From: Neobacillus piezotolerans | GTDB lineage: Bacteria; Bacillota; Bacilli; Bacillales; Cytobacillaceae | Assembly (NCBI RefSeq): GCF_003362805.1 | Contig: NZ_QNQT01000007.1 | Coordinates: 1 to 64,000 of the forward strand | Length of the DNA stretch: 64,000 nt | Reading direction: 5' to 3' | Part shown: one piece after another, positions 42,448 through 53,542 of the stretch | Position numbering within the stretch: the stretch's first letter is position 1 | How the letters are laid out: every line of letters begins with the position of its first letter | Notes under the pieces: generated by a model | Seen by the model: the letters and a program-made list of their open reading frames with translations, nothing else | Database searches by the model: none | What the model was told of the DNA's origin: nothing | Program-made: the position numbers and the translations under genes

Positions 42448-43239
42448 TCAGCCCCCCTGAATAACAAGCTGTTTTTTGGCAAGCTGCCACAGAATGAAGA
42501 TTGGAACGAACAGGATGAGCACCCAGACAGCCTGCTGGAGGATCGCCTCAAGCGCCTGTCCATGTGAAAAACCCTTGGTGACAATCATGCTCGGGATATA
42601 GCTGATCCCCTGAAACGGCAAATACTTCATGATTTCCTGGGCCCAGCCCGGAAAAAAGCTCATTGGCAAAAGCAGGCCCGAAAACAAATCAATAACCACA
42701 CGTTTCGCTCGAATCAGCCCAGCATTATTATATAAGAAAAACGTCGTTATCCCTGTTAAAAGATTGATTTGCGTGTTGATAAGGAAGCTGAATAAAATCG
42801 ATACAGCGAACAATCCCCAGACAGCGGGGTCCCACATCAGCCTTACCGGGAATATGAGCGAGACGATTACCATCCCGGGCACTGAGAAAAACAGCAGCCG
42901 GAAAATCCCTTCGCCAAATCCCTGCATTGTTTTCATGCCAAGGTAGCTGTAGGGCCGGATCAATTCTATCGCCACTTTTCCTTCCATGATTTCCAGCGCC
43001 ATTTCACGGTCCAGGTTATTAAAATAAAACGCCCTCGCCATCCAAGCAATCGCGACGTAGGTTGTCATCTGGCTTACGGAGAGCCCCTGTATGCTTTCCT
43101 TGCCCCCGTAAATCGCGGTCCAAAGAAAATAGTACGCGCCAAAATTGATGCTGTAAATAAGTATTCCAGTATAGTAGTTTGTCCGGTAGGCCAGCATCAT
43201 CAAAAACCGCATCCGAACCATTTCAAGATACTTATCCAT
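42448..43239 (-). CDS. ABC-2 type transporter permease
   Basis: A 263-residue permease with about six membrane helices, paralogous in style to the downstream one (both have RPxxxLxxKxxQ/RPIHSLFQ-type cytoplasmic motifs; here ELIRPYSYLGMKTMQGFGEG). It lies 10 bp downstream of the ATPase gene. The two permeases would form the heterodimeric membrane part of one exporter. Substrate unknown. Confidence 0.85.
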   Translation of the reverse strand: MDKYLEMVRMRFLMMLAYRTNYYTGILIYSINFGAYYFLWTAIYGGKESIQGLSVSQMTTYVAIAWMARAFYFNNLDREMALEIMEGKVAIELIRPYSYLGMKTMQGFGEGIFRLLFFSVPGMVIVSLIFPVRLMWDPAVWGLFAVSILFSFLINTQINLLTGITTFFLYNNAGLIRAKRVVIDLFSGLLLPMSFFPGWAQEIMKYLPFQGISYIPSMIVTKGFSHGQALEAILQQAVWVLILFVPIFILWQLAKKQLVIQGG

Positions 43240-43249
43240 CTGCCGCCTC

Positions 43250-44263
43250 CTATGCAGAACCTTTTTCGTAAATATTGCGGATGATTTCTTCTGTGGATAT
43301 TTCGTTGATTTTAATATCCTTTATTTTAAATGAAGAAACAACTCTGGAAATTACCTGGGAAATGACTTCGTCGATATCATCTGTCTGGGCAGTGAACACC
43401 TGGCCTTTTTCGTCCATTTCCCATTTGACAGGCATTCCCGTAGTTACATGCTGAAGTGCGGACAAATCAACTTTTTCAAGAAATTCGAATTGAAGCTGTT
43501 TGCCTTCCGCCCATTTTTCCTTCAGGTCGTTCAGCGGCCCGTCATAAATTATGCTCCCCTCATCAAGCATGATGACCCGCTCGCAAAGAGCCTCGATATC
43601 GGAAAGGTCATGGGTCGTCAACAGGATGGTCGTGTTGTATTTTTCATTGATTTCCTTTAAAAAATCGCGGATTCGCAGTTTGACGAGCACATCGAGGCCA
43701 ATCGTCGGTTCATCAAGGAACAACAGCGGCGGGTTATGGATCAGCGCGGCCGCAAGCTCGCAGCGCATCCTTTGCCCAAGGGATAGCTTCCGGACGGGCT
43801 TGTCCAGCAGCGGCCCGATATCAAGTGTTTTGATGACATGGTCCATATGAGAATTGTAATCCGCATCGGAGACTTTATAGACTTTTTTCAAAAGCCGGAA
43901 CGATTCCTGGACGGCTATATCCCACCAGAGCTGGGAGCGCTGGCCGAAAACGACGCCGATTGTCTGGACGAACCGCTCCCGTTCCTTATGAGGATCCATC
44001 CCATTGACGATGATTTTTCCGGAAGTTGGCGTCAAAATACCTGTGAGCATCTTGATTGTCGTCGACTTTCCGGCTCCGTTTTCGCCGATGTAGCCAACCA
44101 TCTCCCCCTGCTTCACATTGAAGCTGATATCATTCACGGCAGGCACGATTTTATAGTTGCGTGTAAACAAGTCGCGGAAAGCACCCGCGAGGCCGGAACG
44201 GCTTGAGTGCGATTTGAACTCCTTCCGCAACCCGGCTACTTCAATAGCATTATGTTGATTCAT
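43250..44263 (-). CDS. ABC transporter ATP-binding protein
   Basis: A 337-residue ATPase with Walker A GYIGENGAGKSTTIKML, signature LSLGQRMRCELAAAL, Walker B LLFLDEPTIGLD and H-loop LTTHD. A C-terminal regulatory extension follows (residues about 245-337). The closest style is the daunorubicin/ABC-2 exporter group with an N-terminal FTRNYKIVPAVNDISF insert. TTTTTGGAGGACTGAAT precedes the ATG. First gene of the three-gene operon; its function is unknown. Confidence 0.9.
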   Translation of the reverse strand: MNQHNAIEVAGLRKEFKSHSSRSGLAGAFRDLFTRNYKIVPAVNDISFNVKQGEMVGYIGENGAGKSTTIKMLTGILTPTSGKIIVNGMDPHKERERFVQTIGVVFGQRSQLWWDIAVQESFRLLKKVYKVSDADYNSHMDHVIKTLDIGPLLDKPVRKLSLGQRMRCELAAALIHNPPLLFLDEPTIGLDVLVKLRIRDFLKEINEKYNTTILLTTHDLSDIEALCERVIMLDEGSIIYDGPLNDLKEKWAEGKQLQFEFLEKVDLSALQHVTTGMPVKWEMDEKGQVFTAQTDDIDEVISQVISRVVSSFKIKDIKINEISTEEIIRNIYEKGSA

Positions 44264-44477
44264 ATTCAGTCCTCCAAAAAGCTGTGCTCTAACAAATCAG
44301 TTTATCCAATCACAGCCCACAGTACAACTTTCCCGCATTATTATGAAATATGCGGATATACAATGAATATAGGTAACTTTCTTAAAATTTCAGCTTATCT
44401 TAAATTCTGCTGAAAATTCAGCGATGTGAAGAAAACAATGCTATTATAGGAAAGTAAATGACGAGGAGGCTTGCACA

Positions 44478-45773
44478 ATGAACTTTTCCAATTCTGAAAA
44501 ATTACATAAGGAAGCGCTTGAACATATCGTCGGCGGGGTGAACAGCCCTTCCCGTTCCTATAAGGCGGTTGGCGGAGGTTCCCCGGTTGTGATGGAGCGC
44601 GCGGCCGGAGCATACTTCTGGGATGTCGACGGGAACCAGTACATCGATTATCTTGCGGCGTACGGGCCGATCATCGCCGGGCACGCCCACCCGCATATCA
44701 CGAAGGCAATCAAAAAAGCGGCGGAGAGCGGCGTATTGTATGGAACTCCGACTCCCCATGAAATCACCCTTGCACAAATGCTGCAGGAAGCGATGCCCGG
44801 AATGGACAAGGTGCGCTTCGTGAACTCGGGCACGGAAGCGGTCATGACAACAATCCGTGTCGCCCGCGCCTTCACCGGCCGGGATAAAATCATCAAGTTC
44901 GCGGGCTGCTACCACGGGCACTCCGACCTTGTCCTTGTAGCGGCAGGCTCTGGCCCTTCCACATTGGGTACCCCTGATTCCGCCGGCGTGCCAAAAAGCA
45001 TTGCCCAGGAAGTGATCACCGTTCCGTTTAACGAAATTGAACCTTTAAAGGACGCGCTTGAAAAATGGGGCGACAAGGTCGCGGCTGTCATGATTGAACC
45101 GATTGTCGGCAACTTCGGCATTGTCGAACCGAAGCCCGGTTTCCTGGAGCAGGTAAAAGAGCTTACCCACGCTGCTGGCGCTCTTCTCATTTTTGATGAA
45201 GTTATCACCGCGTTTCGTTTTATGTACGGAGGCGCGCAGGACCTTCTCGGCATCACGCCTGATTTGACCGCGCTTGGCAAAATCATTGGCGGCGGGCTGC
45301 CAATCGGCGCGTACGGGGGCAAACAGGAAATCATGGAAAAGGTTGCGCCGCTCGGGCCGGCATACCAGGCAGGGACGATGGCCGGAAACCCCGCATCGAT
45401 GCTCTCCGGGATTGCTTGCCTTGAAGTCCTTAAACAGGATGGTGTGTACGAATACCTTGACCGCCTTGGCGAAATGCTTGAAAACGGCATACTTGAAGCG
45501 GCAAAAAGGCATGGTGTGCCAATTACAATCAACAGGCTAAAAGGCGCGCTGACGATTTATTTTACAACAGAAAAGGTTGAAAACTACGAGCAGGCGGAAA
45601 ACACGGACGGCGAAATGTTCGCGCGGTTCTTCAAGCTGATGCTGCACCAGGGCATCAATCTGGCCCCTTCCAAATACGAAGCGTGGTTTGTTACCATCGC
45701 CCACACGGCAGAAGACATCGAGGCGACGCTCCATGCGGTTGACAATGCGTTTTATTCACTAATGAATGAGTAA
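44478..45773 (+). CDS. gsaB: Glutamate-1-semialdehyde 2,1-aminomutase
   Basis: A 431-residue PLP enzyme converting glutamate-1-semialdehyde to 5-aminolevulinate in heme synthesis. Features: [17 protein letters not shown] near the start, [37 protein letters not shown], and the PLP lysine in [19 protein letters not shown]. The genomic position (ygaE downstream) identifies it as the GsaB paralogue rather than HemL. GAGGAGG precedes the ATG. In B. subtilis it neighbours bcp; here ~39 kb intervenes. Confidence 0.95.
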   Translation: MNFSNSEKLHKEALEHIVGGVNSPSRSYKAVGGGSPVVMERAAGAYFWDVDGNQYIDYLAAYGPIIAGHAHPHITKAIKKAAESGVLYGTPTPHEITLAQMLQEAMPGMDKVRFVNSGTEAVMTTIRVARAFTGRDKIIKFAGCYHGHSDLVLVAAGSGPSTLGTPDSAGVPKSIAQEVITVPFNEIEPLKDALEKWGDKVAAVMIEPIVGNFGIVEPKPGFLEQVKELTHAAGALLIFDEVITAFRFMYGGAQDLLGITPDLTALGKIIGGGLPIGAYGGKQEIMEKVAPLGPAYQAGTMAGNPASMLSGIACLEVLKQDGVYEYLDRLGEMLENGILEAAKRHGVPITINRLKGALTIYFTTEKVENYEQAENTDGEMFARFFKLMLHQGINLAPSKYEAWFVTIAHTAEDIEATLHAVDNAFYSLMNE

Positions 45774-45780
45774 TTATCGA

Positions 45781-45811
45781 AACCAGAAGCTATTGCGGCT
45801 TCTGGTTTTTT
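45781..45811 (+). terminator. Terminator of gsaB
   Basis: Stem AACCAGAAGC/GCTTCTGGTT followed by TTTTT, just after the gsaB stop codon. Confidence 0.9.
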
Positions 45812-45845
45812 ATATCCAGAAACCCACTTTTAATAAAAAATTTAC

Positions 45846-45874
45846 TTGCTTTGCTTCCGTTCCCATAGTATAGT
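45846..45874 (+). promoter_or_regulatory. Sigma-A-like promoter of ygaE
   Basis: TTGCTT (45846-45851), 17-nt spacer, TATAGT (45869-45874), leaving a leader of about 150 nt before ygaE. The leader contains no feature I can name. Confidence 0.55.
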
Positions 45875-46028
45875 ACAAAATTGTTTAACACGAATAAAAT
45901 AGAGAAAAAGTAAAGGAGAGCCTGCTTCTTTTCAGGGCAGACCGCCTTTTTTACCACAAAGCTGGACAGTAAATTAATATCGGCTATACTTGCTGTAATA
46001 GAGAAATGTAGTGAAGGGAATTTTTCCA

Positions 46029-47111
46029 ATGAAGTTAGGTGCGCGTATTTTAAAGACTGGCATCGCTATTATGCTATCGCTGTTGCTCAGCGAGCTTCTG
46101 AACGTGCCGTCGCCGGTAATGGCCGGGATTGCCGCCATTTTCGCGGTACAGCCAACAATCTATAGGTCCTACCAATCCATCCTTGAACAGGTACAGGGGA
46201 ATTTCATCGGGGCGTTATTTGCGACAGCCTTTGTTCTCGTTCTTGGCAATCATATCGTCGTAATCGGCATAGCTGTCATTATAGTCATTACAATTAACCT
46301 TAAACTAAAACTTGAAAATACAATCGGACTTTCGCTCGTAACACTCATTTCGATTATGGAGTCACCTGGCGACCAGTTCCTTGAATTTGCGGCAATCCGG
46401 TTTTTGACGATTATGCTCGGCGTTTTCTCGGCGTTTGTTGTTAACCTCGTTTTCCTACCGCCGCGGTATGAAAACAGGCTGTACCATAAAATATCCGATG
46501 CGACCGGGGATATTATCCGCTGGATCAGGCTGACTGCCCGGAACGCATCCGATCATAATTTGCTTAAAAACGAAATCGATAAGTTAAAGGAAACCCTTTC
46601 GAGAGCGGACCTCATTTATACGATGTATAAGGAGGAAAGGAAGTATTTCAAGCGCGATGACGCCGTCAAAGCGCGTAAGCTTGTCATCTACAGGAACATG
46701 ATTTCCACTTCAAGGCGGGCACTGGAGACGCTAAACCGGCTTCATCGCTTTGAAAATGAATACCATCTGCTTCCGGACCATTTCAAGCAGTCAATCCTGG
46801 AACAGCTTGACTGCTTGATTACGATGCATGAACAAATCATGCTCAAATATATCGGGAAAGTGCGTCAGGAGGCTGCGCAGGACGGCCAGGTCCAATGCCT
46901 CGACAAACGTGAAGTTTTCCGCCTTTTCATCACAAGGCAAAAGGAGTATGAGGAAGAAGACGATAACCACCTTTACCATACGATGCAAATCTTTTCTGCC
47001 ATCCTTGATTATGGAGAACACGTCGAGCATCTGGATACGCTTGTAACAAGCTTTTTGTCCTATCATCAGGGCGAAAACGAAGTCGCAATCGAGGAACAGG
47101 TTTTGGAATAG
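46029..47111 (+). CDS. ygaE: YgaE, aromatic acid exporter family membrane protein
   Basis: A 360-residue protein with an N-terminal membrane half of about five helices (residues 9-150; motif AGIAAIFAVQPTIYRSYQSI is characteristic) and a C-terminal cytoplasmic helical domain with a charged tail. It belongs to the FUSC/aromatic acid exporter-like family; substrate unknown. Start at 46029, with GAAGGG upstream. The neighbours gsaB and ygaD follow B. subtilis order. Confidence 0.85.
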   Translation: MKLGARILKTGIAIMLSLLLSELLNVPSPVMAGIAAIFAVQPTIYRSYQSILEQVQGNFIGALFATAFVLVLGNHIVVIGIAVIIVITINLKLKLENTIGLSLVTLISIMESPGDQFLEFAAIRFLTIMLGVFSAFVVNLVFLPPRYENRLYHKISDATGDIIRWIRLTARNASDHNLLKNEIDKLKETLSRADLIYTMYKEERKYFKRDDAVKARKLVIYRNMISTSRRALETLNRLHRFENEYHLLPDHFKQSILEQLDCLITMHEQIMLKYIGKVRQEAAQDGQVQCLDKREVFRLFITRQKEYEEEDDNHLYHTMQIFSAILDYGEHVEHLDTLVTSFLSYHQGENEVAIEEQVLE

Positions 47112-47129
47112 TATTTTTGTTGAATGTGA

Positions 47130-47149
47130 GCACCAGGGTAACCTGGTGC
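47130..47149 (+). terminator. Possible terminator of ygaE
   Basis: Perfect stem GCACCAGG-gtaa-CCTGGTGC soon after the ygaE stop. The following bases (TTCGTTGTTTG) form only a weak T run. Confidence 0.55.
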
Positions 47150-47200
47150 TTCGTTGTTTGAAAAAGGCTAATTTTTTAAAAAGTGTGCCTTCTGATAGGG

Positions 47201-47612
47201 ATCTTTGGACACGGATACCTTAAAAATTCACTTTACTGTCCAAACATCAGGTATCTTTGGACACGCATCCCTTGAAAATTCACTTTACTGTCCAAACATG
47301 CGGTATCTTTGGACACGCATTCCTTGAAAATTCACTTTGCTGTCCAAACATGCGGTATCTTTGGACACGCATTCCTTGAAAATTCACTTTGCTGTCCAAA
47401 CATCGGGGATCTTTGGACACGCATACCTTAAAAATTCACTTTGCTGTCCAAACATCGGGCATCTTTGGACAGACAACCCTTGACAATTCACTTTGCTGTC
47501 CAAACATCGGGGATCTTTGCCGTTCGCCGACCTTCGTTTCATAGCCCTCCGGCAATCGCGGTCGCCCTTTGGACACGAATCCTTGAAAATTCACTTTGCT
47601 GTCCAAACATGA
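47201..47612. repeat. Array of 52-bp tandem repeats with internal inverted repeat
   Basis: Units begin at 47201, 47253, 47305, 47357, 47409, 47461, 47513 and 47565, an exact 52-bp period. Each canonical unit has TTTGGACA and, 24 nt later, TGTCCAAA, so every unit can fold into a hairpin. Between these is a conserved TTCACTTT-type core. The seventh slot (47513-47564) keeps the period but holds unrelated sequence, including a 36-bp perfect copy of ygaD coding DNA (47520-47555). Units differ at only a few positions, with no unique spacers, so it is not CRISPR. Confidence 0.9.
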
Positions 47613-47714
47613 GGCACCTTCTAATTTACAATTAATTAACCACTCTTGCATTTCAAATACTTTTGCTGTTAATTCAATCTTCGGCATTCCGACCAAACGG
47701 AAACCACCCACCAC

Positions 47715-47757
47715 AAAAAAACCAGTTCGGAGCCATTACTCCGTTCCGGTTTTTTGT
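47715..47757 (-). terminator. Terminator of ygaD overlapping its stop
   Basis: Stem AACC-G--CGGAG paired with CTCCG--C-GGTT (47722-47755), with TTTTTT on the minus strand beyond. It overlaps the last codons of ygaD. Confidence 0.75.
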
Positions 47758-49496
47758 TCGAGCTGCTGGACCTGGAAAAGTCGGTAGTAGCTGCCTTGCT
47801 TCTCCATTAATTCTTCGTGGGTGCCGATTTCCATTATCCGGCCATGTTCAATGAGGACAATTTTATCGGCATGGGTAATTGTCGACAGGCGGTGCGCGAC
47901 GATGAAGGTCGTCCTGTCCTTCGCGAGCTTTTCTAGCGCCTCTTGGATTTGGTGCTCGCTTTCTAGGTCGAGTGCCGATGTGGCTTCATCGAGGATCAAG
48001 ATTGGCGGATTTTTCAGGAATACACGGGCAATCGCGATCCGCTGCTTTTGGCCGCCGGATAGCTTGACCCCCCGTTCGCCGACCTTCGTTTCATAGCCCT
48101 CCGGCAAATTCGCGATAAATTCCGTCGCGTTGGCTGCCTGGGCCGCCGCTTCCACTTCCTCGTCACTTGCACCCGGCTTTCCAAGCAGGATATTCGACCG
48201 GACCGAGTCGCTGAAAAGGATATTATCCTGGAATACGACCCCAATTTTATCACGTAGTGTCTGGACCTTGAATTTCCGGATATCCGTTCCATCGAGCAGA
48301 ATCCGTCCTTCGGTTACATCATAAAACCTTGGAATCAGACTGACGAGCGACGACTTCCCGCCGCCGCTCATCCCGACCAGGGCAATCGTTTCTCCTTTGT
48401 TCGCTTCAAGATTAATATTTTTGAGGACCATTTCCTCCCCTTCGCCATAGGAAAAACTCACATTTTCAAAGGAAATATGCCCGTTGACCGATGTGCAGTC
48501 AATCGCTCCCGGTTCATCGACGATATCGTATTTTTCATCGGCGAATTCAAATACACGGTCCATCGAAGCGAATGACTGGGTTATCGTTGTCGATGAGTTC
48601 ACCAGCCTCCTAAGCGGATTATAAAGCCTGTCAATATAGGCGATAAAGGCGACCATCGTCCCGACCGTCAGCTGTCCTTCGATGACAAGGTAGCCCGAAT
48701 AGCCGATGACGATGAGCGGAGCGATGTCCGTAATTGTATTGACCACCGCGAACGCTTTGGCGTTCCAGCTTGTATGTTCAAGCGCCTTTTGTAAAAAATT
48801 CTTGTTTGTCCGGTCAAATTGCTTTTGTTCATGCTCTTCAATCGCGAAGCTTTTAATAACAGCCATTCCCTGTACGCGTTCATGGAGATAGCCCTGGACC
48901 TCCGCGAGCGCCTGAGACCGGTTCCTGGTCAGGCTCCTCAGATTTCCGAAAAAATACTTTACAGATATTGCATAGAGCGGGAACAGGACAAGCGAAACGA
49001 TTGTCAGCTTTATATTCATTGTAAACATAAAGCCAATGGCGATCAGGATTGTGGCGACATCAAGCCACAGGTTCATTAAGCCCGAAATAACGAATGCTTT
49101 CGTCTGCTCCACATCATTGATGACACGCGAGATTACTTCGCCTGCTTTTGTATTCGAGTAATATTTGAAGCTAAGTTTTTGCATGTGGGTATACAATTGG
49201 TCCCGTATGTCATAAAGGATTTTGCTGGAGGTCCATTGGGCGTAATATTGGCGGTAATACTCGATTGGCGGCCGCATAACGACAAAAACGACAAGCATGA
49301 TTCCCATGATCCAAAATAGCTTGTCCAGCTTCTCCGATTTTGGCATAGTTCCGCCAACGATATCATCGACGACATATTTAATAAGCATCGGAATAATAAG
49401 CGGAATGGCAAATTTAATGATCCCGATTAGTATTGTCCCGATTATTTGCCATTTGTATGGTTTAACATAGTGAAGATATCTCCGGATGCTGCCCAA
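47736..49496 (-). CDS. ygaD: YgaD, ABC exporter (fused membrane and ATPase domains)
   Basis: A 586-residue half-size ABC exporter of the multidrug/lipid type. Six transmembrane helices occupy residues 1-310; the ATPase domain has Walker [12 protein letters not shown], signature [16 protein letters not shown], Walker [14 protein letters not shown] and H-loop VAHRLSTI. It would act as a dimer. TTG start at 49496 with AAAGGGGGAGGAACCAG upstream. Part of its coding sequence (48072-48107) is copied into the repeat array downstream. Confidence 0.93.
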   Translation of the reverse strand: MGSIRRYLHYVKPYKWQIIGTILIGIIKFAIPLIIPMLIKYVVDDIVGGTMPKSEKLDKLFWIMGIMLVVFVVMRPPIEYYRQYYAQWTSSKILYDIRDQLYTHMQKLSFKYYSNTKAGEVISRVINDVEQTKAFVISGLMNLWLDVATILIAIGFMFTMNIKLTIVSLVLFPLYAISVKYFFGNLRSLTRNRSQALAEVQGYLHERVQGMAVIKSFAIEEHEQKQFDRTNKNFLQKALEHTSWNAKAFAVVNTITDIAPLIVIGYSGYLVIEGQLTVGTMVAFIAYIDRLYNPLRRLVNSSTTITQSFASMDRVFEFADEKYDIVDEPGAIDCTSVNGHISFENVSFSYGEGEEMVLKNINLEANKGETIALVGMSGGGKSSLVSLIPRFYDVTEGRILLDGTDIRKFKVQTLRDKIGVVFQDNILFSDSVRSNILLGKPGASDEEVEAAAQAANATEFIANLPEGYETKVGERGVKLSGGQKQRIAIARVFLKNPPILILDEATSALDLESEHQIQEALEKLAKDRTTFIVAHRLSTITHADKIVLIEHGRIMEIGTHEELMEKQGSYYRLFQVQQLEQKTGTE

Positions 49497-49546
49497 ACTG
49501 GTTCCTCCCCCTTTAAAACAAAATGCGCGAGCGCCTTCACGACAAG

Positions 49547-49573
49547 CAAAAACCTGTTGATTTAATCAACAGG
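49547..49573 (-). terminator. Terminator of ntdP
   Basis: Perfect stem CCTGTTGATT/AATCAACAGG followed on the minus strand by TTTTT, 14 bp after the gene's stop. Confidence 0.88.
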
Positions 49574-49586
49574 GCTTTATGGCTGC

Positions 49587-50117
49587 CTATTTCCTGAATG
49601 AGAGATAGCGTTCATACCATGTGTCGATGAAATCCGGCGCGAACGGCCCTTTGCGCTGGCGGATCCACCTGATCAGCTTCTCGACGTTCCTCTTCAGGAT
49701 TTGGTCGATGACATCAGGATAATTCATTTCACGGCGGTGACGCTCATATTCATCCTCATCAAGCAAATTGAAGGTCATATCCGGAAAAACTTTAATATCG
49801 AGGTCATAATCAATATACTTCAATGATTCCCCGTCAAAAATGAACGGTGAACTAATATTGCAGTAATAATGAACGCCATCCTCGCGGAGCATCCCAATCA
49901 CATTGAACCAGCATTCCGAATGGAAATAGCAAATGGCCGGCTCCCGCGTCACCCATGTCCGTCCGTCGGATTCCGTGACAACCGTCCTGTCGTTGCCGCC
50001 GATTACTAGGTTTTGTGTTCCCTTCAGAATTGTGGTTTCATCCCATATGCGATGGATATGCCCATTATGTTTATAGCTGTGTATTTGCATTGGTTCTCCT
50101 TCAATGGGTAAACCCAT
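49587..50117 (-). CDS. ntdP: NtdP (YgaC), nucleoside tri-/diphosphatase, DUF402 family
   Basis: A 176-residue cytoplasmic DUF402-family phosphatase, close to B. subtilis YgaC and staphylococcal NtdP. Recognisable stretches are [32 protein letters not shown] and the C-terminal [20 protein letters not shown]. The acidic cluster [10 protein letters not shown] and DEDEYERH is the likely metal-binding region. The start MGLPIEGE matches the B. subtilis N-terminus. Confidence 0.92.
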   Translation of the reverse strand: MGLPIEGEPMQIHSYKHNGHIHRIWDETTILKGTQNLVIGGNDRTVVTESDGRTWVTREPAICYFHSECWFNVIGMLREDGVHYYCNISSPFIFDGESLKYIDYDLDIKVFPDMTFNLLDEDEYERHRREMNYPDVIDQILKRNVEKLIRWIRQRKGPFAPDFIDTWYERYLSFRK

Positions 50118-50242
50118 GAATCTCCCCTACTTTCATTTCCCGAACGCTTTGCAACCTATGATAAACCAAAAAAACGACAAAAGGCAACAAAAGGCTATTC
50201 CTGTTTTCTCCTATTATAACGGTTTAAGGGTGATTTTAAAAC

Positions 50243-50275
50243 AAAAGAGCCATTATCCGAAGCAAAATGGCCCTT
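50243..50275 (-). terminator. Terminator of ygaB
   Basis: Stem AGGGCCATT paired with AATGGCTCT, then TTTTGTTTT on the minus strand. Confidence 0.8.
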
Positions 50276-50296
50276 AAAAATATTTCGTTTTTCCCA

Positions 50297-50563
50297 TCAA
50301 CCGGATACCTCTTTCACATCGCTGTTCCCATGTTGGTAGGAACGGATAACCTCCTCGGTCTGTTCCTCAAATATTTTTTGTATTTCCCTCAGTTCCACTT
50401 TCATCGCCCTGATTTCATCCTGGATGGAATCAAGCTCGGTTTCATTTTGCAGGATTTGCAGCTGCGCCTGGATCTCCTGGCAACGTTCCAGTTCTGCTTG
50501 CAAATAAAGGAGTTTCTCCATTGTTCTCATTTGTTCGGAAACCATTTGATTGAATGTTTTCAA
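50297..50563 (-). CDS. ygaB: YgaB family coiled-coil protein
   Basis: An 88-residue, almost entirely helical, acidic coiled-coil protein (residues about 10-70 with heptads rich in Glu/Gln). It matches YgaB by size and position between ygaC/ntdP and sspE. No motif suggests an activity and the family function is unknown. Confidence 0.78.
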   Translation of the reverse strand: MKTFNQMVSEQMRTMEKLLYLQAELERCQEIQAQLQILQNETELDSIQDEIRAMKVELREIQKIFEEQTEEVIRSYQHGNSDVKEVSG

Positions 50564-50710
50564 ATTACCACCGCCCCGCTTTAGTCGTTCCCTTATGTAT
50601 TCTTGATTACAGCCCTATCTCCTTTGACTAGTTCTGTTGCTTCAACGGAAGTTTTGTCGAAGGTAAAAGAGGATCTGTCACCGGAAACGCGGAACTTTTC
50701 AGCCCACTTA

Positions 50711-50742
50711 GAAAAGGAAAAGGCACCCCGTAAAGGGCGCCT
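50711..50742 (-). terminator. Terminator of sspE
   Basis: Stem AGGCGCCC/GGGGTGCCT with TTTTCCTTTT on the minus strand. The remaining 160 bp towards ygaB hold no recognisable feature. Confidence 0.75.
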
Positions 50743-50759
50743 CATCGTACATTTTTCGA

Positions 50760-51035
50760 TTAGCTGTTTTGATTTTTATTACCTTCAGCTTGCTGGTTTT
50801 GGCGCCTTACTTCCTGAGCGTTTGTTTCGCTCCCGAACTCAGTGCCGTATTGGCCTTGTTGGCCTTGTTGGCCTTGCCCAGCTTGCTGGTTTTGGCGCCT
50901 TACTTCTTGAGCGTTCGTTTCGCTCGCGAATTCAGTGCCGTATTGGCCCTGCCCAGCTTGAGCATTTTGCTGCCTTACTTCCTGGATGTTTGTTCCGGAA
51001 GAAGTCCTGTTTGCCTGTTGGTTGAATTTTGCCAT
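50760..51035 (-). CDS. sspE: Gamma-type small acid-soluble spore protein SspE
   Basis: A 91-residue Gln/Asn/Gly-rich spore protein with two internal repeats of the form QYGTEFxSETNAQEVRRQNQ, the hallmark of gamma-type SASP. The protein is an amino-acid store degraded during germination. GGAGGTGATTACA precedes ATG 51035. Expression in the forespore (sigma-G) is expected, but no convincing sigma-G promoter was identified by eye. Confidence 0.95.
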   Translation of the reverse strand: MAKFNQQANRTSSGTNIQEVRQQNAQAGQGQYGTEFASETNAQEVRRQNQQAGQGQQGQQGQYGTEFGSETNAQEVRRQNQQAEGNKNQNS

Positions 51036-51109
51036 TGTAATCACCTCCACGATTATTAATTTGTCCATGAAGGGCTGGCTCTATCCTGAATATTTTGCAG
51101 GTAAAATTT

Positions 51110-52196
<1,087 letters not shown>

Positions 52197-52227
52197 TGAT
52201 TAGTGTCTGAATCCGTTCTTCTATCAG

Positions 52228-52249
52228 GCCGGTCTTTCCGGCTTTTTTT
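52228..52249 (+). terminator. Terminator of yfhS
   Basis: Stem GCCGG-tcttt-CCGGC followed by TTTTTTT. Confidence 0.9.
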
Positions 52250-52282
52250 ATTTTCGCCAATGTCCGTGATTAGAGATTCCAT

Positions 52283-53374
52283 TTACACGCGGGCCGCATA
52301 AAGAGCCAGCATTTTCTGGTGAGGGACCGGAAGCGCAAACTCCGCCAGACCTTCGAGCGGGACGAGGCGAAGGCTTTCATTTTCGGCAACCGTCCCATCG
52401 AGTTCCGCTGAATACACTATAACATCCCAGATTAGATGGGAAAAAACATGCTGGATCTGGCCAAGCGGTTCTCCAACCTTCATTTCCGCCTGAAAAGCCT
52501 CTTTATAAAAATGCTCCAGTTCTGCGCGTGCGTTTCCGATCGGATGATGGACCTCTACGGAAGGAAGCTCCCACAAATTGGCCAAAAGCCCTTCCGCGGA
52601 GCGTTTCCTGATCAAAATCCTGCCTTCCCCGTCTACGGCAACGGCAGCTGCGAGGCGGACCTGTTTTGGCTTTTTCTTTTTCGCCTTTATAGGGAGATTA
52701 TTTTGTTCACCTTCATGAAATGCCTGGCAATGATCCCTCACCGGGCAAAGAAGGCATGACGGCGAGGTAGGCGTGCAAATGAGCGCGCCAAGCTCCATAA
52801 GCGCCTGGTTAAAGTCGGAAGGCGACTCATGGGAAATCAATTTTCTGACCGCTTCTTCAAAAATCCTGCGTGAAGACGGTTTTGCGATATCTTCCCGGAT
52901 AAGCAGAATGCGCGACAAAACCCTCATGACATTTCCATCGACGGCGGGCTCCGGGATGCCGTATGCGATGCTTAAAATCGCTCCTGCCGTATAAGGCCCG
53001 ACACCTTTCAAACCCGCGATTTCCTTCGGAGAATCCGGGACGACGCCATTGTACTTTTCCTTTACTTCCCGGACGGCCGCCTGGAGATTCCTGGCCCTCG
53101 AGTAATATCCGAGGCCTTCCCATGCTTTCAAAACTTTATCTTCATCCGCATCGGCCAGCGCTTCAATCGTAGGAAACTGTTCCATGAACCTGAGGAAATA
53201 CGGGATAACTGTATCGACCCTCGTCTGCTGGAGCATGATTTCCGAAACCCAGACCTTGTATGGATCTTGGTCTTCCCGCCAAGGAAGGCTTCTTTGCTCG
53301 TGCCGGAACCAGGAAATCAAGTCTTCCCGGAACCGATCTATGTCTATCTTTTCAACATTTTCCAAGTGGTTCAT
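52283..53374 (-). CDS. mutY: A/G-specific adenine glycosylase MutY
   Basis: A 363-residue DNA repair glycosylase that removes adenine opposite 8-oxoguanine. HhH-GPD domain: [16 protein letters not shown] with the catalytic Glu, hairpin [12 protein letters not shown], catalytic Asp in [12 protein letters not shown]. The Fe-S cluster cysteines are C-x6-C-x2-C-x5-C ([17 protein letters not shown]). The C-terminal Nudix-like domain recognises 8-oxoG. Intact, expected length, and in B. subtilis order. Confidence 0.96.
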   Translation of the reverse strand: MNHLENVEKIDIDRFREDLISWFRHEQRSLPWREDQDPYKVWVSEIMLQQTRVDTVIPYFLRFMEQFPTIEALADADEDKVLKAWEGLGYYSRARNLQAAVREVKEKYNGVVPDSPKEIAGLKGVGPYTAGAILSIAYGIPEPAVDGNVMRVLSRILLIREDIAKPSSRRIFEEAVRKLISHESPSDFNQALMELGALICTPTSPSCLLCPVRDHCQAFHEGEQNNLPIKAKKKKPKQVRLAAAVAVDGEGRILIRKRSAEGLLANLWELPSVEVHHPIGNARAELEHFYKEAFQAEMKVGEPLGQIQHVFSHLIWDVIVYSAELDGTVAENESLRLVPLEGLAEFALPVPHQKMLALYAARV

Positions 53375-53542
53375 CTTGAGATTTATCCTCCCCTATGTTA
53401 AAAAACAAAGTAAAGTGGGAATATAATAGTATTATTTCAACAAGGGCTAACTTGCCGCCATATACTAACGTAAAATACGATTTCGCCATTGGCAAGGAAT
53501 TTTGTATGGGAAACACTTCCCAAAAAAGGAGGAACCGGCACC

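Noticed and set aside
45790-46029. Minus-strand frame in the gsaB-ygaE gap
   Set aside because: It overlaps the gsaB terminator and the ygaE promoter, with no ribosome site or recognisable protein features.
47201-47612. CRISPR array
   Set aside because: The whole 52-bp unit is repeated nearly identically with no unique spacers, and no cas genes are nearby.
47436-47714. Reading frame through the 52-bp repeats encoding a YgaD-like peptide
   Set aside because: The YgaD similarity comes only from the 36-bp copied fragment; the rest is translated repeat DNA without a start signal.
50603-51025. Plus-strand frame opposite sspE
   Set aside because: Antisense to a clear gamma-type SASP gene; its repeats mirror the SASP repeats.
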